Shown: positions 16,532 through 24,376 of the stretch, one piece after another | How the letters are laid out: the number at the start of each line of letters is the position of its first letter | How positions within the stretch are numbered: position 1 is the stretch's first letter | Position numbers and translations under genes: made by a program | Assembly (NCBI GenBank): GCA_963728145.1 | Contig: CAVSJA010000002.1 | Span: 682,001-746,000 of the forward strand | DNA length: 64,000 bases | Direction: 5' to 3' | DNA from: CAVSJA01 sp963728145 | GTDB lineage: Bacteria > Bacteroidota > Bacteroidia > Chitinophagales > Chitinophagaceae | Notes under the pieces: model-generated | Told to the model about the DNA's origin: nothing | Seen by the model: only the letters and a program-made list of their open reading frames with translations | Database searches by the model: none

Positions 16532-18487
16532 ATGACCCGCAGCCGAGCTTCCTTTTTCCTGTTCCTCCTGTTCTATTCATTACCTGTATATTTTTTTGGA
16601 CAGGAACAGCGGGCAAGGGACAGCGTGATGGCACTCTTGAGATCGGCAAAAGAAGACACATCAAGAATATTGCTCTTACTCGACTATGGAGGATTTTTTG
16701 CATACACCAACACAGACAGTTCGGAATACTACTATAGACAAGCAAAACAACTCACTGAAAAAACAAATTATTATCGAGGAAAAAGAAAGTATGTCACCTA
16801 CCAGGCCGAAATATTCAATCTGAAAGGATTATTTGATTCATCAATTTATTTATGTCGTGTAGGATTAGAATTGGCAAAAGCCGAAAAGGATGAACGTTTT
16901 ACTGGTATTCATTTGAATAATCTCGGGAATGCATACTTATACCAGGGAATAAACGATAGTGCCGCTCATTATTTCCTTCAAGTGCCGGAATATTTTGAAA
17001 AAACAAATGATGACAAGTTCCTGGGTATACTTTATTCAAATCTCGGCGTAGTGTTTTCCAACCTCGACCAGCCAAATGAATCAATTCATTATAACAGGCT
17101 ATCGATGCAATTGGCAAAGGCGACGGGAGATGAATTAGGAATCGGTTATGCCATGGTGAATATGGGCAGTGAATTAAAAACATTGAAGAATTATGATTCC
17201 GCACTTTATTATAATACAAAAGCTCTTGAGATTGCCAGAAAGGAGCATGATCAAAGTCTGGAAAAAGATGCGTTGGTCAATCTGGGTTATGTACATACTT
17301 CATTAAATAATTATAAAGCGGCACAAGATTATTTTGAGCAGTCATTAACACTTTCCCGCCAGGCACAAAATGATTATGGAGTTATATCGGCATTGAAAGG
17401 AATGGCCGAGATCCAATTGAAGACTAAAAAATTCACTGAAGCAGATAAATTGTTGGATCAGGCATTGGCCCTGTCATTGAAAAGTGGCTTTAAAGAAGAA
17501 GAACAGCTGATCTATCTTTTGCAATATGAAACAGATCTTGCCGCGGGTAAACATAAGGAGGCACTGAAGCATTTCAGACTTTATTCTGAATTAAAGGATT
17601 CATTAGGGAGCGCTGATCTGAAAAAAAGTATTACGGCACTCGAAAAAAGGTATGAAGCAGAGCGCAAAGAAAAACTATTGCTTCAAAAAGATGTTCAAAT
17701 CAAACAACAGGACACAGCGCTTCAGGCAAAAAATACCTGGATCATTGTACTCGGAGCTTCTTTAGCCTTGCTTGGACTCGTTGGTTACCTGATTTGGAAA
17801 TTCTACAGGCAAAAGCAACGGGTAGAATTGAGAGAAAAGGAAATGCAACAAATGCAACTCAGTATGAAAGCAAGGGAAGAAGAACGAAACAGAATCGCAA
17901 GAGAATTACACGATGACCTGGGGGCAACACTGAGTGGAATTGGAATGTACACGCACCTTATCAAATCAAAAGTGAACAAGGAACCTCTATCCGCCATTGA
18001 ACCGATGGTAAATACAATTGAACAATCTGCATCTGAAATGGTCACCAGGCTCAGCGATATTGTTTGGGTGGTAAACCCGGTACATGATACAATCGGAAAA
18101 CTCATTCAGCGCATTGAAGAGTTTGCGCTCGATATGGCAAAAGCGAGGAATATGGAATTGAAAGTAAGCTCTTCACTGGAAGAGGAGGATCTGAAACTTG
18201 ATATGCGTGCAAGAAAGAATATTTATCTAATCTGCAAGGAAGCAATAAACAATTCGGTGAAATATAGCCAGGCTTCCATACTTGGCATTTCCGCAACCAC
18301 CTCCGACCACTTGTTCGAACTATCTATCCAGGATAATGGAATTGGATATGATAGGTGGAGGATCAAAAGAGGAAATGGCCTGAATAATATTGAGCAACGA
18401 GCAAAGGAGATCGGTGCGGAATTTTTGTTGGAAGCCGAACCTGGTAAAGGCTCAAAGGTCGAATTGCGTTATAAAATACCCCAATGA
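16532..18487 (+). CDS. TPR-containing sensor histidine kinase (HisKA_3 type)
   Basis: A 651-residue membrane sensor kinase. A signal sequence (residues 1-24, FFLFLLFYSLPVYFFG) is followed by a periplasmic block of tetratricopeptide repeats (about 60-370), a transmembrane helix near 400-420 (WIIVLGASLALLGLVGYLIW), a short coiled coil, and a NarL-family dimerisation domain with phospho-accepting H460 in RIARELHDDLGATLSG. The C-terminal HATPase_c domain has NNSVKYSQAS (N box), DNGIGYD and KGSKVEL. The response regulator gene follows 40 bases downstream, so they form a two-component pair. The signal is unknown. Confidence 0.9.
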   Translation: MTRSRASFFLFLLFYSLPVYFFGQEQRARDSVMALLRSAKEDTSRILLLLDYGGFFAYTNTDSSEYYYRQAKQLTEKTNYYRGKRKYVTYQAEIFNLKGLFDSSIYLCRVGLELAKAEKDERFTGIHLNNLGNAYLYQGINDSAAHYFLQVPEYFEKTNDDKFLGILYSNLGVVFSNLDQPNESIHYNRLSMQLAKATGDELGIGYAMVNMGSELKTLKNYDSALYYNTKALEIARKEHDQSLEKDALVNLGYVHTSLNNYKAAQDYFEQSLTLSRQAQNDYGVISALKGMAEIQLKTKKFTEADKLLDQALALSLKSGFKEEEQLIYLLQYETDLAAGKHKEALKHFRLYSELKDSLGSADLKKSITALEKRYEAERKEKLLLQKDVQIKQQDTALQAKNTWIIVLGASLALLGLVGYLIWKFYRQKQRVELREKEMQQMQLSMKAREEERNRIARELHDDLGATLSGIGMYTHLIKSKVNKEPLSAIEPMVNTIEQSASEMVTRLSDIVWVVNPVHDTIGKLIQRIEEFALDMAKARNMELKVSSSLEEEDLKLDMRARKNIYLICKEAINNSVKYSQASILGISATTSDHLFELSIQDNGIGYDRWRIKRGNGLNNIEQRAKEIGAEFLLEAEPGKGSKVELRYKIPQ

Positions 18488-18512
18488 GGTAGAGGAAGAA
18501 TCAGTTTTTTTC

Positions 18513-18518
18513 AGGAGG
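18513..18518 (+). promoter_or_regulatory. Strong Shine-Dalgarno site before the regulator gene
   Basis: AGGAGG lies 8 bases before the ATG at 18527. Such a canonical site is unusual in this window, where most genes lack one, and supports 18527 as the start. Confidence 0.55.
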
Positions 18519-18526
18519 TTTGACTA

Positions 18527-19177
18527 ATGATGGAAATGCGTATTGCCATATTTGAAGATAATAAGTTGGTTAGAGAGGCCATGCAGGCAATCATTAATGG
18601 TACGAGTGGATTAACCTGTTCTGGCGCTTATGCAGATGCCAGCCTATTGGAGCAAAAAATCAAAGCATGCAATCCCGACGTGGTGCTGATGGATATTGAA
18701 ATGCCAGGAATGAGTGGTATTGAAGCAACTAAAATTTTGCATGAGCACCATCCTGAAATAAAAGTTCTTATTCAAACTGTATTCAACGAAAGTGAGAAGA
18801 TATTCATGGCGCTCACTGCAGGAGCATCGGGATATATCCTGAAGAATGATCCTCCTGCAAAACAAATCGAAGCGATACAGGAAGTGTACCATGGTGGAGC
18901 GCCAATGTCGCCATCCATAGCAAAAAAAGTACTCCAGTTTTTTTCTGCGAAGAATGTTATCCTTGTTTCTCCCGAATCAAACGACTATGAACTAAGCAAA
19001 CGGGAGCTTGAAATTCTTACCATGATGACCGAGGGAAATAATTATCGCGCCATTGCGGGTAAAGCCTTCATCAGTTATGAAACTGTTCGCACGCATGTTA
19101 AGAAGATATACAAGAAACTGCATGTAGCCTCTCGTGCTGAGGCTGTCATCAAGGCCAGCCAGCAGAGGATTGTTTAA
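18527..19177 (+). CDS. NarL/FixJ-family response regulator
   Basis: A 216-residue DNA-binding regulator paired with the upstream kinase. The receiver domain (about 4-125) has the acidic pair E10-D11, the phospho-acceptor D56 in VVLMDIEMPGMSG, a conserved Thr/Ser region (VLIQTVF) and the K in GYILKND. The C-terminal LuxR-type HTH (about 150-212) reads LSKRELEILTMMTEG...ISYETVRTHVKKIYKKLHV. It most likely acts as a transcription activator of unknown targets. A strong Shine-Dalgarno site supports the start. Confidence 0.93.
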   Translation: MMEMRIAIFEDNKLVREAMQAIINGTSGLTCSGAYADASLLEQKIKACNPDVVLMDIEMPGMSGIEATKILHEHHPEIKVLIQTVFNESEKIFMALTAGASGYILKNDPPAKQIEAIQEVYHGGAPMSPSIAKKVLQFFSAKNVILVSPESNDYELSKRELEILTMMTEGNNYRAIAGKAFISYETVRTHVKKIYKKLHVASRAEAVIKASQQRIV

Positions 19178-19205
19178 TAAGTTGGCTTTAATTCTGTCTC
19201 CCTAG

Positions 19206-19273
19206 AACACTCAACACTCATTGCAACGTTCAAATTTGAATATTTAAATGAACCTTGAGTGTTGAATGTTTTT
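19206..19273. terminator. Bidirectional terminator between convergent genes
   Basis: AACACTCAACACTCA (19206-19220) pairs with TTGAGTGTTGAATGTT (19255-19270), followed by T residues. It separates the regulator gene (ending at 19177) from the convergent TerC gene (ending at 19283) and probably serves both. Confidence 0.65.
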
Positions 19274-19282
19274 GGGTCTTCA

Positions 19283-20083
19283 TCAATGTGCCTGATCGGA
19301 ATAATTCTCATTCTCCTTAATTACCGGTTCATTCAATTCAACTACACGCTTTGTCATTCGTTTTCGCATGGTCATATTGAGAACTTCTACTACAAAGGAG
19401 AATGCCATTCCGAAATAAATATAATTTTTCAAGTGAAGTTGCTCTGCGGCTTTACTATCCCATCCTTCAATTACAAGACCCAGACCAATCATTACAAGAA
19501 ATGAAAGAGCGAGCATTTTCAATGTAGGATGTTTGTGTATGAAGGCAGATATCCTTGGACTGAACAAGAACATTCCGGCCATGGCGATAACAACGGCCGC
19601 AATCATGATCTCTACATGTTTTGCGGTACCACCCGCCGTTATGATACTATCGAATGAAAAGACAGCGTCGATCAACATGATTTGAGCGATCGCCTGGCTT
19701 AGGCCAAGTGGTTTCTGCCTTAAAGTAGCGGCATTAGGATCCTCACCCTCCAGTTTCTGGTGGATCTCCATAACCGATTTATAGATCAGGAATAACCCTC
19801 CTGCGATCATAACAATGCCGGCGAGGTCAAATCCTTTTCCAAATATGTTGAAGAGTTCAACGCCTTTTTGTTTTAATAGCCATCCAAGACCCAGCAATAA
19901 AAGGCTGCGTGATAGAATACCGGTGATCATCCATATCCGGCGAGCCCTCTTTTGTTCTTTATCGGTTTTAAGCCGGTTTAAAATAATGCTTACGAAAATG
20001 ACATTATCTATTCCCAGTACAATCTCCAGAACAACCAGGATAAAGAAACTGATTATTGAATCCGTTGTAAACAGCTCCTGCAT
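19283..20083 (-). CDS. TerC-family integral membrane protein
   Basis: A 266-residue polytopic membrane protein with about seven hydrophobic segments. It carries the family's intramembrane acidic motifs VLEIVLGIDNVIFVSI near the N-terminus and LIDAVFSFDSIITAGG in the middle. Members have been linked to tellurium resistance and, in other bacteria, to manganese efflux or metal loading of exported enzymes. Which applies here cannot be told. No other ter genes are nearby, so this is more likely a stand-alone metal-handling member than part of a tellurite operon. Confidence 0.88.
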   Translation of the reverse strand: MQELFTTDSIISFFILVVLEIVLGIDNVIFVSIILNRLKTDKEQKRARRIWMITGILSRSLLLLGLGWLLKQKGVELFNIFGKGFDLAGIVMIAGGLFLIYKSVMEIHQKLEGEDPNAATLRQKPLGLSQAIAQIMLIDAVFSFDSIITAGGTAKHVEIMIAAVVIAMAGMFLFSPRISAFIHKHPTLKMLALSFLVMIGLGLVIEGWDSKAAEQLHLKNYIYFGMAFSFVVEVLNMTMRKRMTKRVVELNEPVIKENENYSDQAH

Positions 20084-20198
20084 CTTTCAAATCTTAAGGG
20101 TGCAAAAATAGCTGAAACCGTCGTTATTTAATGAACTAGGCCCCAGCGAATTAAAACGCCCAAATTGGGAGGACCATTTTTACCTTCCAAAAATGCGG

Positions 20199-20216
20199 TT
20201 TGGCACAATTTTTCTT
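20199..20216 (+). promoter_or_regulatory. Possible sigma-54-like promoter
   Basis: TTGGCACAATTTTTCT resembles the sigma-54 -24/-12 pattern TTGGCAC-N5-TTGCW, with a perfect -24 half and a -12 half changed from GC to CT. It lies about 105 bases upstream of the beta-barrel gene at 20319. The altered -12 element makes it uncertain. Confidence 0.3.
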
Positions 20217-20318
20217 ACTTATTCCGAGTTATACAAAAACCCTGTAATAATCCTATACCTTATTTGATCAGATCTATACCCAACCAATTCCAAACCTTTT
20301 AAACCAAACCGTAAACCA

Positions 20319-20897
20319 ATGAAAAGGGTATCAATCTTCCTGCTATTGGCTATTGCCATACAAGCTTCCATTACTGCAAAAGCACAAACTTATTTCGATT
20401 CTGAAAATATTGGGACCCTTAAAATCGGCGCGGGTTATACTCAAGATTTTCCTGGTTTGAATGGATATACAATAATGGGTGAGTTCTCAAAGAATATAGG
20501 TATGAATTTTCAGGGAGGTTTTGGACTCAAATCAATAAACCTTAAGGGCTATCCGAGAACTAAAACGGTAAAAGAGTATACAAAAGCGACCACTCTTGAT
20601 TTTAATCTTTTTTATATTCCATTTCAATCCGAAACGCAGCAGTTCAAAATAGGACTTGGTTACTCGTTTTCTTTCTTCAAAGCAAGAAGAACTTTTCCTT
20701 TAACGCATACTCCCGATCTTCCTACTTTACAATGGCCCATCCAGGATTTCCAGGGCAGAACCTCAGGTGCAAGTGTTCTTGCGGAATATGAGTATACTCC
20801 GCTCGAGTCCAGCCTGACTTATGGAATCCGCGCCGCTATATATAAGGCTTATGACCGGGTGTTTTATGTTGGTCCATTTGTAGGAGTAAGACTTTAG
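20319..20897 (+). CDS. Outer-membrane beta-barrel-type hypothetical protein
   Basis: A 192-residue exported protein. Residues 1-22 are a signal peptide (SIFLLLAIAIQASITAKA). The rest is rich in alternating hydrophobic and aromatic residues with Gly (IGAGYTQDF, IGMNFQGGFGLKSI, FKIGLGYSFSFF) and ends in VGPFVGVRL, a pattern fitting a small 8-stranded outer-membrane barrel. No specific family was recognised. Its stop codon is immediately followed by an 8-bp tandem array. Confidence 0.65.
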   Translation: MKRVSIFLLLAIAIQASITAKAQTYFDSENIGTLKIGAGYTQDFPGLNGYTIMGEFSKNIGMNFQGGFGLKSINLKGYPRTKTVKEYTKATTLDFNLFYIPFQSETQQFKIGLGYSFSFFKARRTFPLTHTPDLPTLQWPIQDFQGRTSGASVLAEYEYTPLESSLTYGIRAAIYKAYDRVFYVGPFVGVRL

Positions 20898-21015
20898 GAA
20901 CAGAGGAACAGAGGAACAGAAGAACAGAGGAACAGAAGAACAGAAGAACAGAAGAACAGCAGAACAGAGGAACAGAAGAACAGAAGAACAGAAGAACAGC
21001 GGAACAGCAGAACAA
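20898..21015 (+). repeat. Tandem array of an 8-bp unit, GAACAGAR
   Basis: Fourteen full units plus a partial one, with only the last two bases varying (AG, AA, CA, CG). It begins at the base right after the stop codon of the preceding gene. No inverted partner was seen, unlike most other arrays here. Confidence 0.95.
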
Positions 21016-21062
21016 TAGATTAGTAGGTCAATACAATGTAGCCTAACCTTCGCGAGCTTTGT

Positions 21063-22125
21063 TCATCTGTTCAGTATTCTCTTTACAATTCCAGGTCCTT
21101 CATAAATAAAGCCGGTCCATACTTGTACTAAAGAAGCACCTTCATTGAACTTTTCTGTTGCGTCATCCTTTGTGAAAACTCCGCCGCTTCCGATTATTGG
21201 AAGTTTTCCATTTGTTCTTTTGTGGATATAGGAAATGATTTCGCCTGAACGGTTTTTTAGCGGAGCACCACTTAGGCCGCCCATTCCAATTTTCTCCAAT
21301 TTTTCTTTCGGAGTTTGTAATCCTTCACGTGCAACCGTGGTATTCGTAGCAACAAGTCCATCGAGTTCGATTTCAATAGCAAGATCAATCACATCATCGA
21401 TCTGTTCTCTTGTAAGATCAGGGGCGATCTTTAGTAAAAGCGGTTTTGGATTTGAATTAGATTTATTAATCCTTTTGAGATTGGAAAGGATTTTTCTCAA
21501 CGATTCTTTCTCCTGCAACTCACGCAGCCCGGGAGTATTTGGCGAGCTTACATTCACAACAAAGTAATCGACGCAATCAAACAATCCCCTGAAACAAATT
21601 TCATAATCCTTCCATGCGTCTTCATTTGGAGTGGATTTGTTTTTTCCAATGTTTCCTCCAATAATTAGTCGGTAGTTATTTTTCGCTTCCCGACTCCCGA
21701 CTCCCGTACTACTCCCGACTATTGTAAGCACGCAGCCTTTGAGCTATAACTACAACTCCATCGTTATTAAATCCCATTCTATTAATTAGCGCCTTATCCT
21801 TAGGGAGCCTGAACAATCTCGGTTTATCATTTCCTTGTTGAGCTTGGGGAGTAACAGTACCTATCTCAACATAACCAAATCCCAAAGTTTCGAGTTCACG
21901 CAAGTAACGTGCATTTTTATCAAAGCCTGCCCCCAGGCCAATTCTATTTTTGAAGTTTAAACCGAATAGTTGTAAAGAATGAGTTGAACCCGACGGATGA
22001 AAAAAATTGGTTAATGCTCTTCTGAAAAAACCGATACTGCATAATAACTTCAGCCAATTCATGCTGAAATAATGCACCCATTCCGTAGGAAAAAGGAAGA
22101 GAATGCTTCGAAGGATCTTGTACAT
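21063..22125 (-). CDS. pyrD: Dihydroorotate dehydrogenase (class 2), interrupted at a heptamer insertion
   Basis: PyrD oxidises dihydroorotate to orotate, passing electrons to quinones at the inner membrane. The class 2 N-terminal membrane-binding helices are present (MYKILRSILFLFPTEWVHYF). The N-terminal part runs from 22125 through GFGYVEIGTVTPQAQ and NRMGFNNDGVVVIAQRL to a stop at 21709. The rest resumes in the next frame: YRLIIGGNIGKNK, NVSSPNTPGLR with the catalytic serine, LLKIAPDLT, GGLSGAPL, IGSGGVFTKDDA and LVQVWTGFIYEGPGI. The break lies in a surface loop holding a tandem AGTCGGG repeat at 21692-21720. Removing the 25 extra bases gives a continuous 345-residue protein reading AYNSREAKNNYRLI; removing only one base also restores the frame. 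Confidence 0.9.
21692..21720 (-). repeat. AGTCGGG heptamer repeat inside pyrD
   Basis: On the minus strand the sequence reads AGTCGGG, then AGTAGTACGGG, then AGTCGGG twice. The same heptamer forms the intergenic array at 54337-54461. Here it enlarges a loop of PyrD and accounts for the apparent frameshift. Confidence 0.85.
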
Positions 22126-22208
22126 AACGGTTTGCGAAGATAGGAGTAAATGAGGGTCGCTTGGAATCCAGCTTCAAAAACCCTATTCTTGCCTGAAATT
22201 GAAAGGTG

Positions 22209-22805
22209 ATGAAAAGATTTTTCATATGCACTGCATTTATCGTTGCAGGTTTTATTTCAAACGCTCAATCTGACACCTCTCTGATCAGTCTTGAGAAAAG
22301 GTTGAACGAATATATGCTACTCAATAAACAACTGGATTTTGAAAGGTTGTTTGATTATATACATCCCAATATGTATAAACTTGCTCCGCGTAAGCAATTG
22401 GTGGAAGCATTCATTAAGGTTTATAACAATGATGAGGTAGCCCTGGGTATCGATTCGATCTATCATAAACAGATTAGTGAAAGTTTTCTACTGAACGGAG
22501 CCACTTACAGGAAGGTCGATTACTATATGGTTATGTGGATGAAAACTAAAGATGAGTCATCGATGGATGATTCAAACTTTGTTGAAACAATGCTTACTGG
22601 TTTGAGAGAAAGATTCATAAATAAGGTTCTTTCTTTTGATAAAGAAAAAAAGGTCTTTATTATTAAAGGCGATGACAAACTGATCGCGATAAAAGATACT
22701 CCAGGTTCAGCATGGATGTTCCTTGGTTACCAAAAGGGAAACCCATACGCAAGTAAGTTGGTACCTAAGGAGGTAATCAGCCATTTCAAGCTGGAAGAGA
22801 ATTAG
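22209..22805 (+). CDS. Secreted hypothetical protein
   Basis: A 198-residue protein with a signal peptide (residues 1-19, MKRFFICTAFIVAGFISNA). The mature part begins with a helical segment (LEKRLNEYMLLNKQLDFERL), followed by alternating strands, a layout like NTF2-type folds, though no family was recognised. The ATG at 22209 is preferred over the GTG at 22206. It is divergent from pyrD with only 83 bases between the starts, so a shared promoter region is likely. It precedes the thiolase gene by about 60 bases. Confidence 0.6.
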   Translation: MKRFFICTAFIVAGFISNAQSDTSLISLEKRLNEYMLLNKQLDFERLFDYIHPNMYKLAPRKQLVEAFIKVYNNDEVALGIDSIYHKQISESFLLNGATYRKVDYYMVMWMKTKDESSMDDSNFVETMLTGLRERFINKVLSFDKEKKVFIIKGDDKLIAIKDTPGSAWMFLGYQKGNPYASKLVPKEVISHFKLEEN

Positions 22806-22863
22806 TTGTCGATGCAACTAATTTCAAAAAAATCAATTAACTTTAGTGTCTAAACAGATTTTT

Positions 22864-24042
22864 ATGCAGGAAGCATATATCGTAGCAGGTTTTAGGACCG
22901 CTGTGGGTAAAGCAAAACGTGGAGGATTTCGGTTCTATCGCCCTGATGATCTGGCAATCGATGTGATAAAAGGATTGCTTGCATCAGTTCCGCAATTGGA
23001 CCCAAAGCAAGTTGATGACGTAATCGTAGGAAATGCGGTTCCCGAAGCAGAACAGGGATTGCAGGTAGGTAGGATCATTGCCTCAAGGGCGGTTGGTATT
23101 CATGCACCGGGTATGACCGTGAATCGCTATTGTGCCTCTGGGTTAGAAACGATTGCTATCGCATCAGCCAAGATCCGTTCTGGTCAGGCGGAATGTATAA
23201 TTGCCGGTGGTACGGAAAGCATGAGCCTTGTTCCGACCGCAGGTTGGAAGACTGTTCCGGCATATTCCATTGCAAAGGATGAACCCGATTATTATCTCAG
23301 CATGGGATTGACTGCTGAAGCAGTAGCGAAGGAATTCAAAGTATCAAGAGAAGACCAGGATCAATTCTCTCTTGCATCTCATCAAAAAGCGATTGATGCG
23401 ATAAAGAATGGACATTTCAAAAATGGGATTCTCCCAATTCCTGTTGAAGAGACCTATCTTGATGAACAGGGAAAAAAACAAAAGAAAAGTTTTGTGGTAG
23501 ATACCGATGAAGGGCCAAGACAGGATACCAATCTGGAAGCACTTGCAAAGTTGAAACCGGCATTTGCTGCAAGTGGTACAGTGACTGCAGGGAATTCCTC
23601 TCAAACTTCCGATGGAGCAGCGTTTGTAATTGTGATGGGAGAAAAAATGGTTAATCAATTGGGATTAAAACCAATTGCGCGCCTGGTTAATTCTGCCGTT
23701 GCGGGTGTTCATCCACGCATAATGGGTATTGGGCCTATTGAAGCAGTTCCAAAAGTTTTGAAACAATCGGGAATGAATCTTGGACAGATAGACCTGGTTG
23801 AACTTAATGAAGCTTTCGCATCGCAGGCATTAGCGGTTATACGTCAACTTGAGCTCGATCCGAATAAAGTCAATATAAATGGCGGAGCTATCGCCCTCGG
23901 ACATCCGCTTGGATGTACGGGCTGTAAACTGACCATCCAAATCACTCACGATATGAAACGCCTCGGCAAGAAGTACGGTATTGTAACCGCTTGCGTAGGT
24001 GGGGGACAGGGGATTGCGGGTATAATTGAGAACATTGGTTGA
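22864..24042 (+). CDS. fadA: Acetyl-CoA acyltransferase (thiolase)
   Basis: Thiolase II-type enzyme that cleaves 3-ketoacyl-CoA in beta-oxidation, or the reverse condensation. The 392 residues have the nucleophilic C90 in NRYCASGLETI, the GGTESMS motif, ALVELNEAFASQA, the histidine in NINGGAIALGHPLGCTG, and the second active cysteine in CVGGGQGIA at the C-terminus. The ATG at 22864 is favoured; a GTG at 22846 would add six residues. Other beta-oxidation genes are not adjacent, so the pathway role comes from family membership. Its TGA stop lies inside the first unit of the following 9-bp repeat array. Confidence 0.9.
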   Translation: MQEAYIVAGFRTAVGKAKRGGFRFYRPDDLAIDVIKGLLASVPQLDPKQVDDVIVGNAVPEAEQGLQVGRIIASRAVGIHAPGMTVNRYCASGLETIAIASAKIRSGQAECIIAGGTESMSLVPTAGWKTVPAYSIAKDEPDYYLSMGLTAEAVAKEFKVSREDQDQFSLASHQKAIDAIKNGHFKNGILPIPVEETYLDEQGKKQKKSFVVDTDEGPRQDTNLEALAKLKPAFAASGTVTAGNSSQTSDGAAFVIVMGEKMVNQLGLKPIARLVNSAVAGVHPRIMGIGPIEAVPKVLKQSGMNLGQIDLVELNEAFASQALAVIRQLELDPNKVNINGGAIALGHPLGCTGCKLTIQITHDMKRLGKKYGIVTACVGGGQGIAGIIENIG

Positions 24043-24226
24043 CAAGGTTGATAGGGTTGACAGGGTTGACAAGGTTGACAGCGTTGACAAACGAATACTC
24101 AATACCAAAATCATTAACCGCAATAATTTTATCAACTCCATCAACCTTATCAACCCTATCAACCATGTCAACCTTGTCAACCTTGTCAACCTTGTCAACC
24201 CTCTCAACCTCATCAACCTTCAACCC
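24037..24226. repeat. Opposed arrays of a 9-bp unit (GGTTGACAA family)
   Basis: The left arm (24037-24090) has six units such as GGTTGACAA, GGTTGATAG and GGTTGACAG. After a 40-base spacer the right arm (24131-24226) has about ten units in the reverse orientation (GTCAACCTT, ATCAACCCT). The arms can pair into a long hairpin. The stop codon of the thiolase gene is inside the first unit. The same family recurs at 34377-34528 and 46096-46231. Confidence 0.93.
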
Positions 24227-24338
24227 AAACCCCCTCGTAATTCTACTCGTTTCTCCTGAAAATCTACTCTTTATCTCTCTCCGGCAACATTTTTGTTTAA
24301 TAATGACTTAAACCCGCAGGGATTTTGATAGTCCCAGC

Positions 24339-24362
24339 AGGTGGCTTTCTCCAACGCCACCT
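24339..24362 (+). promoter_or_regulatory. Hairpin just before the DUF1800 start
   Basis: AGGTGGC (24339-24345) pairs perfectly with GCCACCT (24356-24362), ending 14 bases before the ATG. It could affect translation initiation; there is no direct evidence. Confidence 0.35.
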
Positions 24363-24376
24363 CAAAATGAACGCTT

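Noticed and set aside
20898..21015. Possible CRISPR array
   Set aside because: Units of 8 bp follow each other without spacers, and none of the arrays has repeat-spacer structure or nearby cas genes.
24026..24311. Open frames across the 9-bp array at 24037-24226 giving VDKVDRVDK- or LTRLTRLT-like proteins
   Set aside because: A unit length divisible by three without stop codons keeps all frames open by chance, the composition is pure repeat translation, and similar frames occur at 34312-34766 and 46067-46438.
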